Part shown: piece by piece, positions 43,347 through 55,676 of the stretch
Position numbering within the stretch: position 1 is the stretch's first letter
How the letters are laid out: every line of letters starts with the position of its first letter
Source: Grammothele lineata
Taxonomy: Eukaryota; Basidiomycota; Agaricomycetes; Polyporales; Polyporaceae
Direction: 5' to 3'
Length of the DNA stretch: 64,000 nt
Assembly (NCBI GenBank): GCA_002150815.3
Contig: NDFF03000043.1
Span: 62,001-126,000 of the forward strand
The notes under the pieces: generated by a model
The model's input: only the letters and a program-made list of their open reading frames with translations
Told to the model about the DNA's origin: nothing
Databases searched by the model: none
Position numbers and translations under genes: made by a program

Positions 43347-44062
43347 ATGTTCTTCGAGGAAGAGACCTACTCGGGCTCTGGGCCCTCCGATATCAAGGGC
43401 GATGCCATATACCTCAAGCCCACCCTTTCACCCATCTGGACACCAAGTCCGTCGCCGTTCAGAAGCCCCCAAACACCTCCTCCAGACGACAACGAGCTCG
43501 AGCTCGAGGTCCCCGCGGACATCGATCGAATACGACGCGAATGGAAAGTGTTGCAATATGGAGCAGAGGAAACGGGCGACGAGTTGGATGAAGAAGTAGA
43601 AGTCTACGTTGCCGTCATGAACGGATCGGAATACGAGGTAAGCACCGAGCCTTGCAGTCCACTGCCTGGCCGCTCTCCTTGACCACTCTACCGTAGGCCC
43701 TGCGGCCGCCGAAAGAATTCTGCGCCCACCATTTCACTGCGGGACCCGGTGACCACACCGGGCCTAGGGACGACCTCTCGGTTGGCCTCCTTCCGGCCGA
43801 CACTAGCCACTCGTTCTTCGACGAGTTCTTTAATGTCTCCTTCGCCGAGGCTAGGGAACGGAGAAAGATTGAAGAGGCGTTATACAGCGCGAAGCTGCAG
43901 GCCGAAGAAGACCTCATCCGGGCCGAGGACGATTACCGGCAGACGGTTGAAAGGTGTGATTGGGAGTTTCCGGTGATTCTCCCGCCTCTACGCCTTGATG
44001 CTCTCGACGTTGGACCTGTAGAATTGCCCCCGCTGCGGGAAGTAGTTGCGTTCGCCTTGTGA
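43347..44062 (+). CDS. Unknown protein with decayed paralogue at 12.2 kb
   Basis: Exons are 43347-43637 and 43697-44062 (in-phase GTAAGC intron of 59 nt), giving 218 residues. The N-terminal part is acidic and Pro-rich (IWTPSPSPFRSPQTPPPDD), leading to LELEVPADIDRIRREWKVL. The second exon has a compact start (EFCAHHFTAGPGDH) and a long charged helix near residues 145-185 that ends VERCDWEFP. Two segments, EVPADID and the RAEDDYRQ-type helix, are also present in the relic at 12182-12959, so they are probably the functional core. No known domain recognised and no signal peptide or membrane segment. Confidence 0.7.
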
Positions 44063-44536
44063 TAGGACAGTCGCCTTTATCCGTTTCGTTTTCACTCTGT
44101 ATTCGAGGATCGGACGTTTCATGGTTGTTGTACTATATGAAAGTGTAACCGTTCTTCATTCAATGTGGTGTAGCCCAGCTCGTGTGTGGATCGTGACGGG
44201 TGATCAGCGCTCTCCTGCAACTGTATATGCCATAGCGTTAATAATGAGTGGTCGTAGACGTGAACATCATGGAAAGATACGGCGCATACTTCAGGCTCAT
44301 ACGAGTGCGTATGACCTTTGGGCGTAGCTCCTCAAGCCAACGAGGCCCGAGACGCGTTGACCGAACGCGTCGCACTGCGTGAGATGCACGTGACCGCGTC
44401 TACGGGACGTACGGGCGGTCCTACTTCTCACATCGCCTGGGCGCGGCAGGAAGAGCCTCCTTTGCTCCCACAGCCTTGTCTGGCGGACGATGTCAAGAAT
44501 ACTTCCCCCGCCGAAAGCATTGCGACAGGGAGTGAT
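44063..44536. other. Convergent 3' intergenic region
   Basis: 3' flanks of the 43.3-kb gene (plus) and the FLILHELTA gene (minus). No gene seen. Confidence 0.5.
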
Positions 44537-45223
44537 CTACGATGATTTTCGCCCTATGATACGAGAAAACATCGAGCCTATGGGTTGCACGAATGTCCTT
44601 GAGAAACCCGGCGCAAGGTACATCGACAAGCCAATCCGAACGGGCAGGAGAGCCTGGATGAAGGGATCAGATCCACATGTCTTGCAAAGGTTGCGTAGAG
44701 CCGTGTTGGAGGCCACATGCAAGGAGGGAGAACGCACCTTCGTCAGAGCATAGGCAACGACGGCGTTCGCGACGTCGCCCGCTACTCTGCCTGAAAAGAG
44801 GACTGCGTCCGGTTGCGCAGCGACGTCCTGGCCTTGAGCAGAAGGTGCATTTGGCTTGCTCCCTTTCTCGAACCCGAATAGGCCATATCGCCTCCCTACA
44901 CGCTCTGCGCGCACCTCGCCTTCCACCATCCATTCCCGCATGCGCGCCCCGACCCAGCTGTCCCTGATCTGCGCCGCCACACCGGTCGCCTCAGCATCTA
45001 CATCGGGAGGCGGGGCGAGAGCGCGCACGACGCCCTCCCCGACGCCGAGCGCGCGTGCGCCAAAGAAGAAGCCGACGACAGGGACGATTGCCGTGAGCTC
45101 GTGGAGGACGGCGAATGAGAGGACGAGCGAGGGGAGAGGCGTGCGCGTCCGCTGGGAGATGGCCGCGAGGGCTTGCCTATAGGGCGCAAACTTGGAGTGG
45201 GTGGGCGGTGGGGGTGCGGTCAT
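44537..45223 (-). CDS. FLILHELTA-family mitochondrial protein (Mrx11-like)
   Basis: Member of the fungal family named for its FLILHELTA motif, here SFAVLHELTAIVPVVGFFFGA at about residues 36-56. Exons in gene order are 45223-44738 and 44653-44537, giving 200 residues, with a phase-0 intron. The family includes yeast Mrx11, found with mitochondrial gene-expression assemblies; its molecular role is unsettled. The hydrophobic motif region is a likely membrane segment, and a second hydrophobic helix lies at the C-terminus (ALLPVRIGLSMYLAPGFSRT). It shares a 310-bp divergent promoter with another putative mitochondrial protein gene. Confidence 0.85.
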   Translation of the reverse strand: MTAPPPPTHSKFAPYRQALAAISQRTRTPLPSLVLSFAVLHELTAIVPVVGFFFGARALGVGEGVVRALAPPPDVDAEATGVAAQIRDSWVGARMREWMVEGEVRAERVGRRYGLFGFEKGSKPNAPSAQGQDVAAQPDAVLFSGRVAGDVANAVVAYALTKVRSPSLHVASNTALRNLCKTCGSDPFIQALLPVRIGLSMYLAPGFSRTFVQPIGSMFSRIIGRKSS

Positions 45224-45533
45224 GAAGGTAGAAACATAGATAACTTATTTGTTGACGAGGGGACAACGTAGAGAGCTTGGGAACGCGCGTCCGGACGAGT
45301 TGCTGGGCCCTTTCGTTATCGGCGCCGCTTGGTTCAGCTTGTATTAGCTGAAGCTGAACCAACCGACGACCTCCGAACCAATCGCATGCCTCGGAAAACG
45401 GAGACGCGCGCTCCGGCCTCGCCCAGGCGCTCTCGGACTTAGCTGTCTCTGACGGTCAGTCGGACTCATCCTCCTGCTCTTTCTCATCGACCTCCTCCTC
45501 CCGCTCTCGTCGTTCTGTGGCCTCCGGTCTTTC
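45224..45533. promoter_or_regulatory. Divergent promoter of two mitochondrial-type genes
   Basis: 310 bp between the start codons of the FLILHELTA gene and the 45.5-kb gene. Both encode probable mitochondrial proteins, so shared regulation is plausible. No clear TATA box. Confidence 0.45.
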
Positions 45534-47379
45534 ATGTCGACGGCAGCGCTTGCCACTGCCCGCGCCGCTCGAAGGCTCGCCGCGGCCCGCCATGTGACGC
45601 GCACATTTGCCACGGAGGCCGTCGCGTCATCCTCAACTTCTGAAGTTCCCCCACCATCTCCGGTCCAACCCGCAATCAGGACGAAGACGGCTTATGTTCG
45701 CTCATGGGACTCAATATCAAGCATGCCGGAGTTTTTCGCAATGCTTCGCGGGGTGGAGAAGCGGTTTGGGCGCGTGCGCGAGTTCCGCATAGGTCGGGTG
45801 AGTCTCTTTTGCGTTTGCGACTTTTGCGAGAGGTAGCGTGCAGAGGCGTAAGCCTTAGAACGTCTTTGCAGCATGTACAATCCATTTTCCGCGTCCATGT
45901 CTTGGGCGGGGCTTCACCGGTGGCCTTCGCACTGCTTGCATTGCTTGCAGTGTGTGCCCAACATGATACACCCTCTCCCTCAGCAGTATGTGCCTCAGAA
46001 TGAAGGGCGGTTTCATTTTGTCTTCAGCCGGGGTAGAGATTGAAATGGGCAGGAAATATGATTTGCTCTGGTCACATCCTTGGCTCTGAATCCGGTTGTC
46101 GAAAGCAGCTCAAAGGAGCATATTACCCGTCCTCTTCGTAGTCCAAGACTGGGCGTCATTATCCGTCATATATCTCCTGGTACCGATGCTCTCGCAGCTT
46201 GCACTCTGACTACTTAACCGTATCGACCATCCGAGGAGGCGTTTTGTTGTTTCTCATAGCTTATAGTTCAGCTACGCAGACCTTCAGACTGCTGACATCA
46301 TGTTCTCCTAGGATGAAGATGACGGCACCTCATACCACAGCTTCTTCGTGGTCGAATTTGAGGATCAAGCTTCGTTCGATCGCATCCCGGAGAAGGGCAC
46401 CACCTTCAAGGTCGAAGTTCCCGTCGTTAGGAAGGACGTGCCTGGCGGCGTCGGCCTCAGTGATATAGGTTCACTCCTCGTACCGAGGGATTTTGACTGG
46501 GATCGCAGTACAGAAGGGTTGTACGGGGCGACGGTGTCCACTCTCCCACCTCAGGAGACACCCGTGGAAAGAGTCTCGAGAAGACCTGCCGAGCTGATCG
46601 TCCAGCGAGCGAGTACGTCTACATCTTCTCCGCCCCCCCCCCCCCGCACGTGGGAACGCCTCCCAATGCTGCCTGCTGACTCACCTCCTTCAGAACGGTC
46701 ACAAGTGATACAGAGCCGGCGGAAATACGGGCGGAGCGCAGCTGGCGTCGGCATCGCCTTCTACAACTGGGGCGGTTTCTACACCCCGCTGAACGCCTCC
46801 GAGCGGCCCGTCGCGCCCGAGATGCAGGATGCGCTCGCCAAGTGGCGCGAGCTCGCGGAGGAGTACAACGCGCGCCGCGGGCGCGGAGACGCCGCGAAGA
46901 TCGGACCCAGCGCTACCGTCGAGGCCGCCGCAGATGAGGTCGCGACGGAGGTTGCGGACGAGGAGGCCGAGGAGCGGTCCCTGCGAGAGCAGCGCGAAGA
47001 GCTCGAACGCGTCTGGCGTACGCTCCTCGAGGAGCGCGCCACGCATCGCTCGCAGGACATCCACGCGGCGGGCCCGGCCCACGCTCCCCCGCCCGAGGTG
47101 GCGGTCGGGACACAGGTCCAGGCCAAAGCGGCCCCCGCGCCCCAGCCCCGGTCGACGCTGAGCGCGAGGCAGGAGCGGATTCTGGCGCGGGCGCGGAAGC
47201 ACGCGCAAGCGCCGATCTTGGAGAAGCGTACGGCGAAGGAGGAGCAGTTGAAGGCTCGCGCAGAGATGGAGCGAGCGAAGGCGGAAGCGGAGGAGGCCGC
47301 GCGGGCGGCCAAGGCACGGGAGGCAGAGGCGAACTCGATCCGCGGTCGGCTGCTCAAGCTTATGGGCAGCTGGCGGTGA
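45534..47379 (+). CDS. Putative mitochondrial protein with C-terminal coiled coil
   Basis: Exons are 45534-45797 and 46312-47379, giving 443 residues. The N-terminus (ATARAARRLAAARHVTRTFA) is an Arg/Ala-rich presequence. Residues ~55-130 form a small conserved-looking domain: SMPEFFAMLRGVEKRFGRVR, then FFVVEFEDQASFDRIPEKGT and FKVEVP, an RRM-like beta-alpha-beta arrangement. The rest is low in complexity, with one short GIAFYNWGGFYTPLNA block, and ends in a charged coiled coil (KAEAEEAARAAKAREAEA). The intron is unusually long (514 nt) and could contain an extra exon. A run of 13 C at 46633-46645 lies inside the coding sequence. I assign no function. Confidence 0.7.
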
Positions 47380-50315
47380 CGCGCTCGTAGGGGTGCGAGG
47401 GAGTGGTAGAAAGTATGTTATGGTTTCGTGTAATTACGGTGCATCACTATGCTTAGACCGGCGCGTGCTCTCAGACGTTGTGCTCAACTCTCGATCAGGA
47501 GTCTGGCTAGTATTCAGTCGCGGAAGACCGACGAACGCCGGCGTGCCGCCACTGCTACTATAGCTGGTGACGAGGAACTGTATTACATGGTGATCAGACC
47601 TAGTAGTGTGACTCCTCCACAACTATGCCCGCTCAACAAGGTTCACTAGGACTAACTAATGGCAGGGAAATCAGATAGGATCAATGGTCAGTCCTTAGCA
47701 AGCGAGGTTTGTCAACTTACCTAGTGGAACTTCAGTGCGCGGGCCAGTGGATATTTGCCAACGTCGTATAGACGCCATCAAATAGCCACTGCGATGCGGT
47801 GAGACGGATTATGCAGTCGATGTGCTATCAACGCTCGAACGAGCATGGCAGTTATCCATCGTCTGCACTCTTTGCCGCACCACATGCCATCGCAATGTTC
47901 GCTGAGTGTACTACATCAGGTCAGCGGAGGAGCGGATCGACGCTGGGCAATCATACTCTAGTCCCTAGAGCAACTCACATGTTCACCGACGATTGTGCAA
48001 GTTCAGATGACAAAAACGCTTTGCCTCCCACCCTGGTCCCTCACCGCAGGCGCGCATGAACTAGACTGCGATGAGCTAACGCTGGACGGCGCCAGCCCCC
48101 TACGGTTACCAGCAGCATTGTTGCTGCCGCAGTTTTCATCACTGTTATTACTGTGAGCATATGACGACGGTCAGTGGGGGTGCCGTTACAACAAGGGTTG
48201 ACGAGGCGTACCAATCAAGTTTGAAGTCGGTCCAGGTTACCTCCCCTGCCCCAGTCAAGGGGCGAGTAGTCCGGTGGGGGCCAGCCATCTGATAGGGGGC
48301 TTTAAGTACGTATACCCCGGGAGGATCTCTGCTCCCAGCGACGTCTGCGTTACAAGTTTCGTAAGTTTTTCGGGCCGAGTCGCTGAACTCAGAAGCTCCT
48401 GAATTGTCTCACCGGACAACTTGACAGGTGCTGCGGTAGGTCTAGTGTTGGAAGATGATGGTGTCGACATGAGACTGCATCACTCAATGGAGTTACGCCA
48501 GAAGGTCGTATTTCCATCGGCGGGCAGCCGTGGGCGATGTCGATGCAGAGTGCGATCGGGCGATTGGTGTCTGTACGGGCTACGGTCCCACGACGCCGAC
48601 TTCCTACGCCCCATTAACTACGCGAAGTCCATCGATGGATAAGATCTAAATTCGCGACAGCGTTTCGATAGGATGTAGAGGGGTCTAGGACCGCGCGGTC
48701 CCACTACCACCACAGTGCTAGTACCTCAATGCACCCAAGCAAACAGTGAACGAACATCCCACTTCAGACGGAACAAATGCATAGATTTTCTACATTTACT
48801 ACTATGGCGACGTCAGCAAGAGGCATCTCCTCTCAGATGCCATGTATCACATACCATACGGATATCACCGCCGAGACAACCGCGTAGTACTCTGCGAGAC
48901 CATGAAACGTCGTTCATAATCTGCCCAAGAACTACCCAGCAGCCAGGACGGGTTGGGTCCGGCGTCCGCTCCTAACAGAGTCAGAAAAGGACGTCGTGCG
49001 CTAGAGGGGAGAGCGCATAGAGGATGGTCGATGAGACCGAGCACTACTCGCGCTAGAACTTGAAGACGTACCCATTGTTGAAAAGTCAAACCCACACCCC
49101 TCGGCGCGCGGGAGCCCGCAGAAAAACAGGTTGTCCCTGAGTTTCCGCGAGCGCCAGCAACAGTAACGCGACTGTGGCGTAACTCAGGTATGACCTGCAG
49201 TCGCAAGATGATGGTGCGAGCGGTGAGCGGATAGTGTTCTGGCATGGGCCGTGACTTGAGGTACATTGCGAGGCTTACCTATCAATGAGTCGGATGCAAC
49301 CTCTGCGAGCACCCAGCAAAGGGGTCGACAGAGGAAACCTCCAGAGTTGAGGAATGGTGGAGGGAGATAAGAAGATGTTGAAGAGGACGGAAGCAGGCCC
49401 GGCTTAAGTACCTGTCTCAATAGTAGCTGTTTATACATAGCAAAAGGGAGTTACCGCCGACAGGTACCCGGCCCCCGGACACTCGCTGGTTCGGACCCGG
49501 CCACTGCCGCTAGGAATGCCGCCACTCTTCTTCCTACGTACTCTCCAACAAAACCTCAGCAGTAAGCCTCCAGAATACGCTCGTTATGGTTGGAAGAAGT
49601 GGATTCTGATCCTTACTCTACATCGTCAGGGACAGCTCATGAGCCCATGGACGAAAGGCTAACACCGTTGGACCCGTATTCCGTTGGCCCGGGTCAGGGA
49701 ACCTACCCCCCAGCCCGAAGGTTCTAGTGAGGTTGCACTTGCCGCATACCATACGCCTGCATAGCTTCAAGAAAGAAGGTCCAGCCTCAGTAACAGCTCG
49801 GACTTGACCCTTCTGTCCGAATATTCCCTTGATGCACGTTGTAGGGGGGCGATGCCACGATCAGGCCAAAGCGACTTGCACGACCTCGCACGCCACTCGC
49901 GTCCGCTGCCCAAAGTGAAGGCGTTCATTGTTCAACGTGGCGACGCTCATGCGCACCCTCGTGCGAGGCTATGCAAGGGCCATATACGGGGTGGTTGTCC
50001 AGGCAGACATATACCTACGCGCTGGCAACACCGTTCGGGGTACAACGCTCCCTTGTCTTCCCCTGTTCCGTCTCGTCGCTGCCGAAACCCGCGAACGCAC
50101 GGATTCCCTTCACGACGTTCAAGTAGGAGAAGTAGGTGAGCCTTGTTGTCCAGCGTTGACCTGTTAGATGGCGCGTTGAACTAATTGTTCTAGGGTTTCC
50201 GTTGCGCGGGCGCTAGAAATCGGTCTGAGCCACTGCCGCACGAGGTCCTTATCCTTACATCACATCGACATCCTTCATTCGCACTTCTTCCACACCATTA
50301 CACTATCCCCGCGTC
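47380..50315. other. Long intergenic region, no supported gene
   Basis: Scattered small frames only. The frame 49928-50167 (plus) reads protein-like for ~70 codons but has no domain, and 48255-48470 (minus) is short. Relics of old genes are possible. Confidence 0.45.
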
Positions 50316-52627
50316 ATGCCTCCGAAGCTATCCGCAGCAAAACCCACCAGACGCGTACGGAAACCCAAGGGCGACCCTGCCGCAATCGCGCAAGCGCAGA
50401 AAGTCGCGAGCATGAGGCAGCAGGTTCACGCCAAGCAGCCCGGCAGCTCCCAGAACCCCATAGAGGTAGTAGACGGGGTCACAAATACGCCGCAAGAAGC
50501 CCCGAAGGCGAAGAGGAGGCGCGCTCAGGACGTTCGAGTGGATCTGCGCGCGCTGCCGAAAGCCCAGTACGCTCCCACTGCGGGCGCACCCGGCCCCGAT
50601 CAACAGGTCAGTACCTCTGACCTTCTCGATTTTTGCACGTCCTACTTAACTCACAATTTTCGTAGGGAAGCGCACCACACGACTTCAAACTGACGGGGCC
50701 TATCGCGGGCCCGAGTGCCCAAGCCACCTCCACAGATGGATCTGGCAAAAGACTCACCTCACTACAAATGTTCGCGAAGGACTGGGAGCGCCTCCTTGTC
50801 GAATTTCAGGGCAAGGAAAAGAAGAAAATCCATCCTATCATCCTCCAGCGTGCAACCGCGGCGGCATGGGACAGGTGCAACCTCGCAGACCCCTACAAGC
50901 CCCGTGCGGCCGGGTACTACGCCGCTGCGGGGGAGGAGAGGCCGGAGCACAAGTACAAGAAGCTAGCAAAGCGCAATCGAGCGGAGTTCGACAAGTATTT
51001 CGAGACGGTGGAGCGTCGGGAGGTAGACGGGAAGACACAGGTGAAACTGGAGGGTGAATGGACCCAGCTAGAAGACAGGGGAAGGGGTGGAGGTAAGGCG
51101 GCGAAGAGGCTGTTGGGGAAGCGGGAACGTGACGATGGCGAGGAAGACGAGGATGCTGTTCTTGTGACGGTCGCCGACCCCGATACCGTTGCGGGCCCCT
51201 CGACGAAGCGAGCCAAGCACGACCACCATCCGGAAGCGTCCCATCATATCCCCCCTCCACACACGTCCGATATCTCCTCAGGATTGTCTAACACAGCCAT
51301 ATCATCTTCTGTCGACACGTCCGCCGCCTCTGCCGTAGACCCGTCTGCCGCACCCCTGCCAGAACCCCCATCTTACCACAACAACGCCGTGAGCAGTCCT
51401 CAGGCGCCCGACTTCAATGTCTCGGATATGGCATTGGTGTCTACGTCCGCTGCTCCCTTACCCCTCCCTCATGGCCCAATGCCACTGAACGTTCCCCAAC
51501 CTGTCCCGCCCCAAGCATCCACCCCAGCGCTCTTGACAACCCACGACGCATTTTCCCCATTCTTACATCCTGACACCCTCAACTGGATACAGGCGAACCC
51601 AGCAGCGTCTTATCAGTTTGCGTCTATGCTTCAGGCGATGGCGATGATGGCTCCCGCTCCCGATGCGACCTTCGCCCACTTCGCGGCAGCGTCTGGAGGT
51701 GGCGTCATGCCGACCCCTCAGTACGCACCCGCGATGTACCATCCACCACCTCCATCAGAGGCGTACACTTTAGCGGCACACCTTCCTCTTTACCAGCAGA
51801 ACAATCCCGCGACGTACCACCACCCGATGCCTGTCTATCCCCAAAATCCTCCGGCTGCTACGCACATGAACAACAATGTCATCGAGGAGGAGGCTGCTGA
51901 CGACGAGCTGCATTGGTTGATGCCGTTCCCGCACCAAGAGCTCGGAAGTCGTATCCCGTCTCTTTCTGCTCAACAACGCCCCCTCGAGCAGGAGCATCAT
52001 GTGTCGGCTGAGCCGCACAGTAGCGCTCTCGAGGAGCTGGAGCTCCCGTCGAACCCTCCGGATTCCGGCCAGGTTGCCTCGCATTCGGTCGCCCCACAGG
52101 CCGAGTCATCTTCGACGTTGTGCGCCTCGGAATCGAACACTTCTCCCTTGTCGTTGCGCCCGACGCCCCAGCCTCAACAGCTACCTTCGCCTGTCTCGGA
52201 GAGCAGCGCACTGTTGAACAGCGAGGAGTTCGCGGCGTTCCTCAGGAGAACTCTAGCGGCCAATGGCAGCGAAGCCATGGCTTTTGTATCCGAGTCGCAC
52301 GGTGGTGAACAGATAGACAGCGACGTCCTACAAAACGCAACCACGGCAAGGGATGCGTTGTCCCGAGATGCGGCACAAGAGCTCACGAAGACCACGGTCG
52401 CGCCTCACCTCGACGTAACGGCGGCTCCGTTGGACGGCTTTGATCTCTGGAACCCCAGCACGCCAGAAGTACCAGATAACCTATCGGTTCCCGAACTCCC
52501 CTCTAATATCGACTACTTCAATTATTTTCTCGGGAGATTCTCTGGCCCCACAGCTGGCGGCGCCGGGCACCAACACGGCGTCGTGGTAGGCGGCGAGGAC
52601 GGTGCTGGCAGCGGCTTCTTGGGCTGA
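50316..52627 (+). CDS. Large Pro/Ser-rich putative regulator
   Basis: Exons are 50316-50606 and 50666-52627 (phase-0 intron), giving 750 residues. The N-terminus is Lys/Arg-rich (KPTRRVRKPKGD), with KAKRRRAQD as a possible nuclear localisation signal. Residues ~125-235 form the only globular-looking part: SLQMFAKDWERLLVEFQGKE, AWDRCNLADPYK and LAKRNRAEFDKYFETVERRE, all helical and Trp/Tyr-containing. The remaining 500 residues are Pro/Ser/His-rich with short acidic islands (EEEAADDELHWLMPF) and a hydrophobic tail (SNIDYFNYFLGRF). The layout matches the 38.1- and 56.1-kb proteins. The HMG-like reading of its helical part is weak. Function unknown; a transcriptional regulator is my inference. 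Confidence 0.72.
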
Positions 52628-53266
52628 TCAGCAAGGATTAGGATGCTAATATTGGACTTGTTCTATATCTCCTGTGGACTCTCGTTTCATCCGGATGGAT
52701 TTCTTCTCCGATCGCTCGCAGTGTTCAGTGTCTCTGCTGTCTGTACTATTAGATACCCAGACCCGTGTTCTTACCGTATCGTATTGATCCTAGCCAGAAG
52801 ATTCGTCTCCTATCGACTCTCACTATGACTGAGTGAAGAACTGAAAGGACGTGCCCACAGACCAGAACTTGAAAGCGTAAACGTTTGAACGTTGGCCCAG
52901 GCATTTGATCACTGAAGCCTGAGGTAGTAGGCGTTAGGCGTTAGCGGTCACCGTACGCAATGACATCATCGGCCGTCATGTTGCTCTACAAGTATGGGCG
53001 CTTGTTCCCTGTTCTGTCGACCCTGTACAACATCGCGGCCGGCACTCTGTTCGCTATACACTCTATCTGCCTGCTCACACTTCGTCAGCTTCTTAGAAGG
53101 ACAAGAGGTGCTCCAAGACAGAGTATCATGTAGGATGAAAGTAAGTCTCGGGCCCCTCGGCAGAAAGGTCTCATACTTATGTTCTCTAGCAGAGCGTATG
53201 TTCGAGTACTATCTGCTGAATTCGCGTGGAGAACGTTTCAATCTATACGGAGTGCTGCCTTTCGTC
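52628..53266. other. Intergenic region
   Basis: 3' flank of the 50.3-kb gene and promoter of the polymerase gene. The polymerase reading frame is open upstream to 52994, so a longer N-terminus is possible, but it lacks conserved features. Confidence 0.45.
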
Positions 53267-55676
53267 ATGCCCTTCAAGCGTCCGGCTCCTCAGCCAAGGG
53301 GACAGTCTGAATCCGGCCCCTCCCAACCTCCTACGAAACTGAAGAAGACCTCCAGTGAATCTCCGGTCGAGCTCAATTTCTCCGTCTTTCTCGTCCAGGC
53401 CAAGCTTAGCGCGGGAGAAGTTGGGGAACTGCTGACTTTGGCCGAGAGTCGTCGCGTACGTGTATGCCATTTCCCGGAGGATGCGGACGTTGTCGTAACG
53501 GCTATTGGGATGCGGCGGCGGCTTGAAAGGCACGTCTCATGGGAGATTGCAGTGAGTTGGCGGCTCCGTCTACTTCCCCCTTATCTAAGACTGCGTCCCT
53601 TATGTGAACTCCTTCTTTGACTTGACTAGAAGACGAAGGCTGTCGTCACACCCCAATGGCTCCGTGATTCGGTTGCAGCGGGGAAGCCGTTACCGTGCGA
53701 GAAGTACGTCGCGGTTCAGGATCTCCACGACACGACTGTACAAAACTGCCCCGATTGCAACTGTTCGCCATGTATATGCTCCGACTCTTCAGCACTTCCG
53801 ACCCCTACCACGAGCCCTATTGACGCCTTTCCAAGTCAACGCCTTCCCTTCAACAGCGCCTCTCCTCCATCGTCTGAGAAAGAGCACGACGCGTGGACTG
53901 GGCGCTATGTTTCTCTGGATTCGCCGCTGGAGACTAATCGGGAGAAATTGGACTGCACATCGCGCTTCGCGTGCCAACGCGCGTCCCCATTGATCTGTGT
54001 CAATCAAGATCTGGTCCGCGAGCTTAGTGTCATTAGACAGAGTCGAACGCTAGAGGGTGAAGATCGGAGCGCGCTAAGCTACCAGCGTGCTGCGTCCATC
54101 ATCAAAGGTGCGTCCCACGAGAACCAGCCCCGTCCAGCGTTATTCTCATGACACCTTCTCCTAGCATACCCACGTCGCATAAGATCATTGAAGGAAGTTG
54201 CGAAACTGCCATATATTGGGGCGAAGATAGGTTCTATGGTACGGAGGTTCGCTTTTGATCTGTGAACTAGGTCGTCATGTCTTCGTCCTTGTCCCAGATT
54301 GAGGAATTCATCGATACCGGAAAGATCTCGGAAGCAGGTAGGATGACTATATGCGTTCTCAATCGACAATTGAAGTCCCACCAACTACTCTTTTGTAGAA
54401 ACAATCAAGTCTTCCGAACGTTTCAAGACCCTTTCCTTGTTCAGCTCTATCTACGGTATTGGACCGACTTCTGCTCGTAAACTGTACGACTTGAGCCTCC
54501 GGACCCTCGACGACCTCGAGATCTATTATGGCGTGGAAAGCGAATTCATCAAGAATAACGGCGAGATCATGGAGCAGGAACCACAGCGACAACATTTTGC
54601 GCACGGAAATGATAGATACACGGACGATGGGTTGGGCAAGGAATGGGTCAGAATCGCGCTCGGTCTACGGGAGGACCTGCTTAAGACGTGAGTATCGCGT
54701 TTCGCCGCAGGAGCGTGTTGTTTGCTCAGGCGATGGGCGGTAGAATTCCAAGGGCGGAAGTTGAGGAAATGGGACGTGTAGTCATGCGGGAACTTGAAGA
54801 TTTCGAGCCCGGATGTGCGTCAACGATCGTCGGAGGGTACGTGCATCGGGCTCCTTCCATCCTTAAGACTTGACTCGCAAAACTCACGTCACGGCCGTTC
54901 AGATACAGACGCGGAAAACCTGAGAGTAACGATGTCGATATCGTGTTCACCCATGCCGACGCGTCCAAAGTCAAGGGGTTGTGCAAACGCTTCGTTCGGA
55001 GGCTCTACGAGCGCGGTACGGTCATTCACCATTCAGACGCTCCTTCCTCTTACCTTTCTGTGTTAGGCATGGTTACCCACGTTATGCGTACGGCCTTTTG
55101 GATCGACAGTTCACACACGTACTAACGCTCGTCCTAGACCTGTCTAGCTTCCACTCCAACGATCCTTTCCGCACCACGCACTGGGACTCGCTCGAGAAAG
55201 CGCTAACTGTCTTCGTTCTTCCTCCAACCTCCCACTTCCATTCCGGAACGAGGAGAAGGCTCGATCTCATCTTCGCCCCGCCAGAAGTCTACTGGACGGC
55301 TGTCCTTGGCTGGTGAGTAGTCGGATTCTGCGTATTGGGTGAGTATGCGCTCTTCCTTACCCTTTTTGGTGTGTTCTAGGACCGGGTCAATTATGTTCGA
55401 GCGCGACCTCCGACAATGGGCGAAAAATAATTGCGGGATGAAGTTTGACAGTTCCGGCATGTGCGTACCACACCGCTTGTGATAGCTCACCGCCCCCATG
55501 CTTCGAAGCCCGTCGCTTCCATATGTAGTCGTGCCTGACTGTGGCGGTGCTTTTTTTGTCTAACCAGAATGCGACGGCGGGACTCGAAGGCGTTCTTCCC
55601 ACAGACGGAGAAGGAGGTGTTCGACCTTCTGGGTCTGGAGTGGATTGACCCGACACTGCGAAACGCCGATCTCTGA
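53267..55676 (+). CDS. DNA polymerase family X (lambda/Pol4-like) with BRCT domain
   Basis: Gap-filling polymerase for non-homologous end joining and base-excision repair in the nucleus. Eleven exons: 53267-53551, 53630-54107, 54165-54238, 54298-54337, 54399-54687, 54744-54836, 54903-55015, 55067-55087, 55138-55312, 55380-55460 and 55568-55676, giving 585 residues; all phases agree. BRCT domain about residues 35-125 (VVTPQWLRDSV). The 8-kDa lyase domain carries a helix-hairpin-helix (LKEVAKLPYIGAKIGSMIEE) and the fingers a second one (FSSIYGIGPTSARKL). The palm has the metal-binding DVD (D430, D432) in a GYRRGKPESNDVDIVF context, and the third carboxylate D507 in RRLDLIF, followed by WTAVLGWTGS. 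Exon 8 is only 21 nt. The Cys-rich linker (CPDCNCSPCIC) after the BRCT domain is unusual. Confidence 0.94.

Noticed and set aside
46779..47357. 192-codon minus-strand open frame
   Set aside because: Antisense shadow of the 45.5-kb gene's Ala/Glu/Arg-rich C-terminus.
49928..50167. 79-codon open frame upstream of the 50.3-kb gene
   Set aside because: It reads partly protein-like, but is short, has no conserved context and may be chance.
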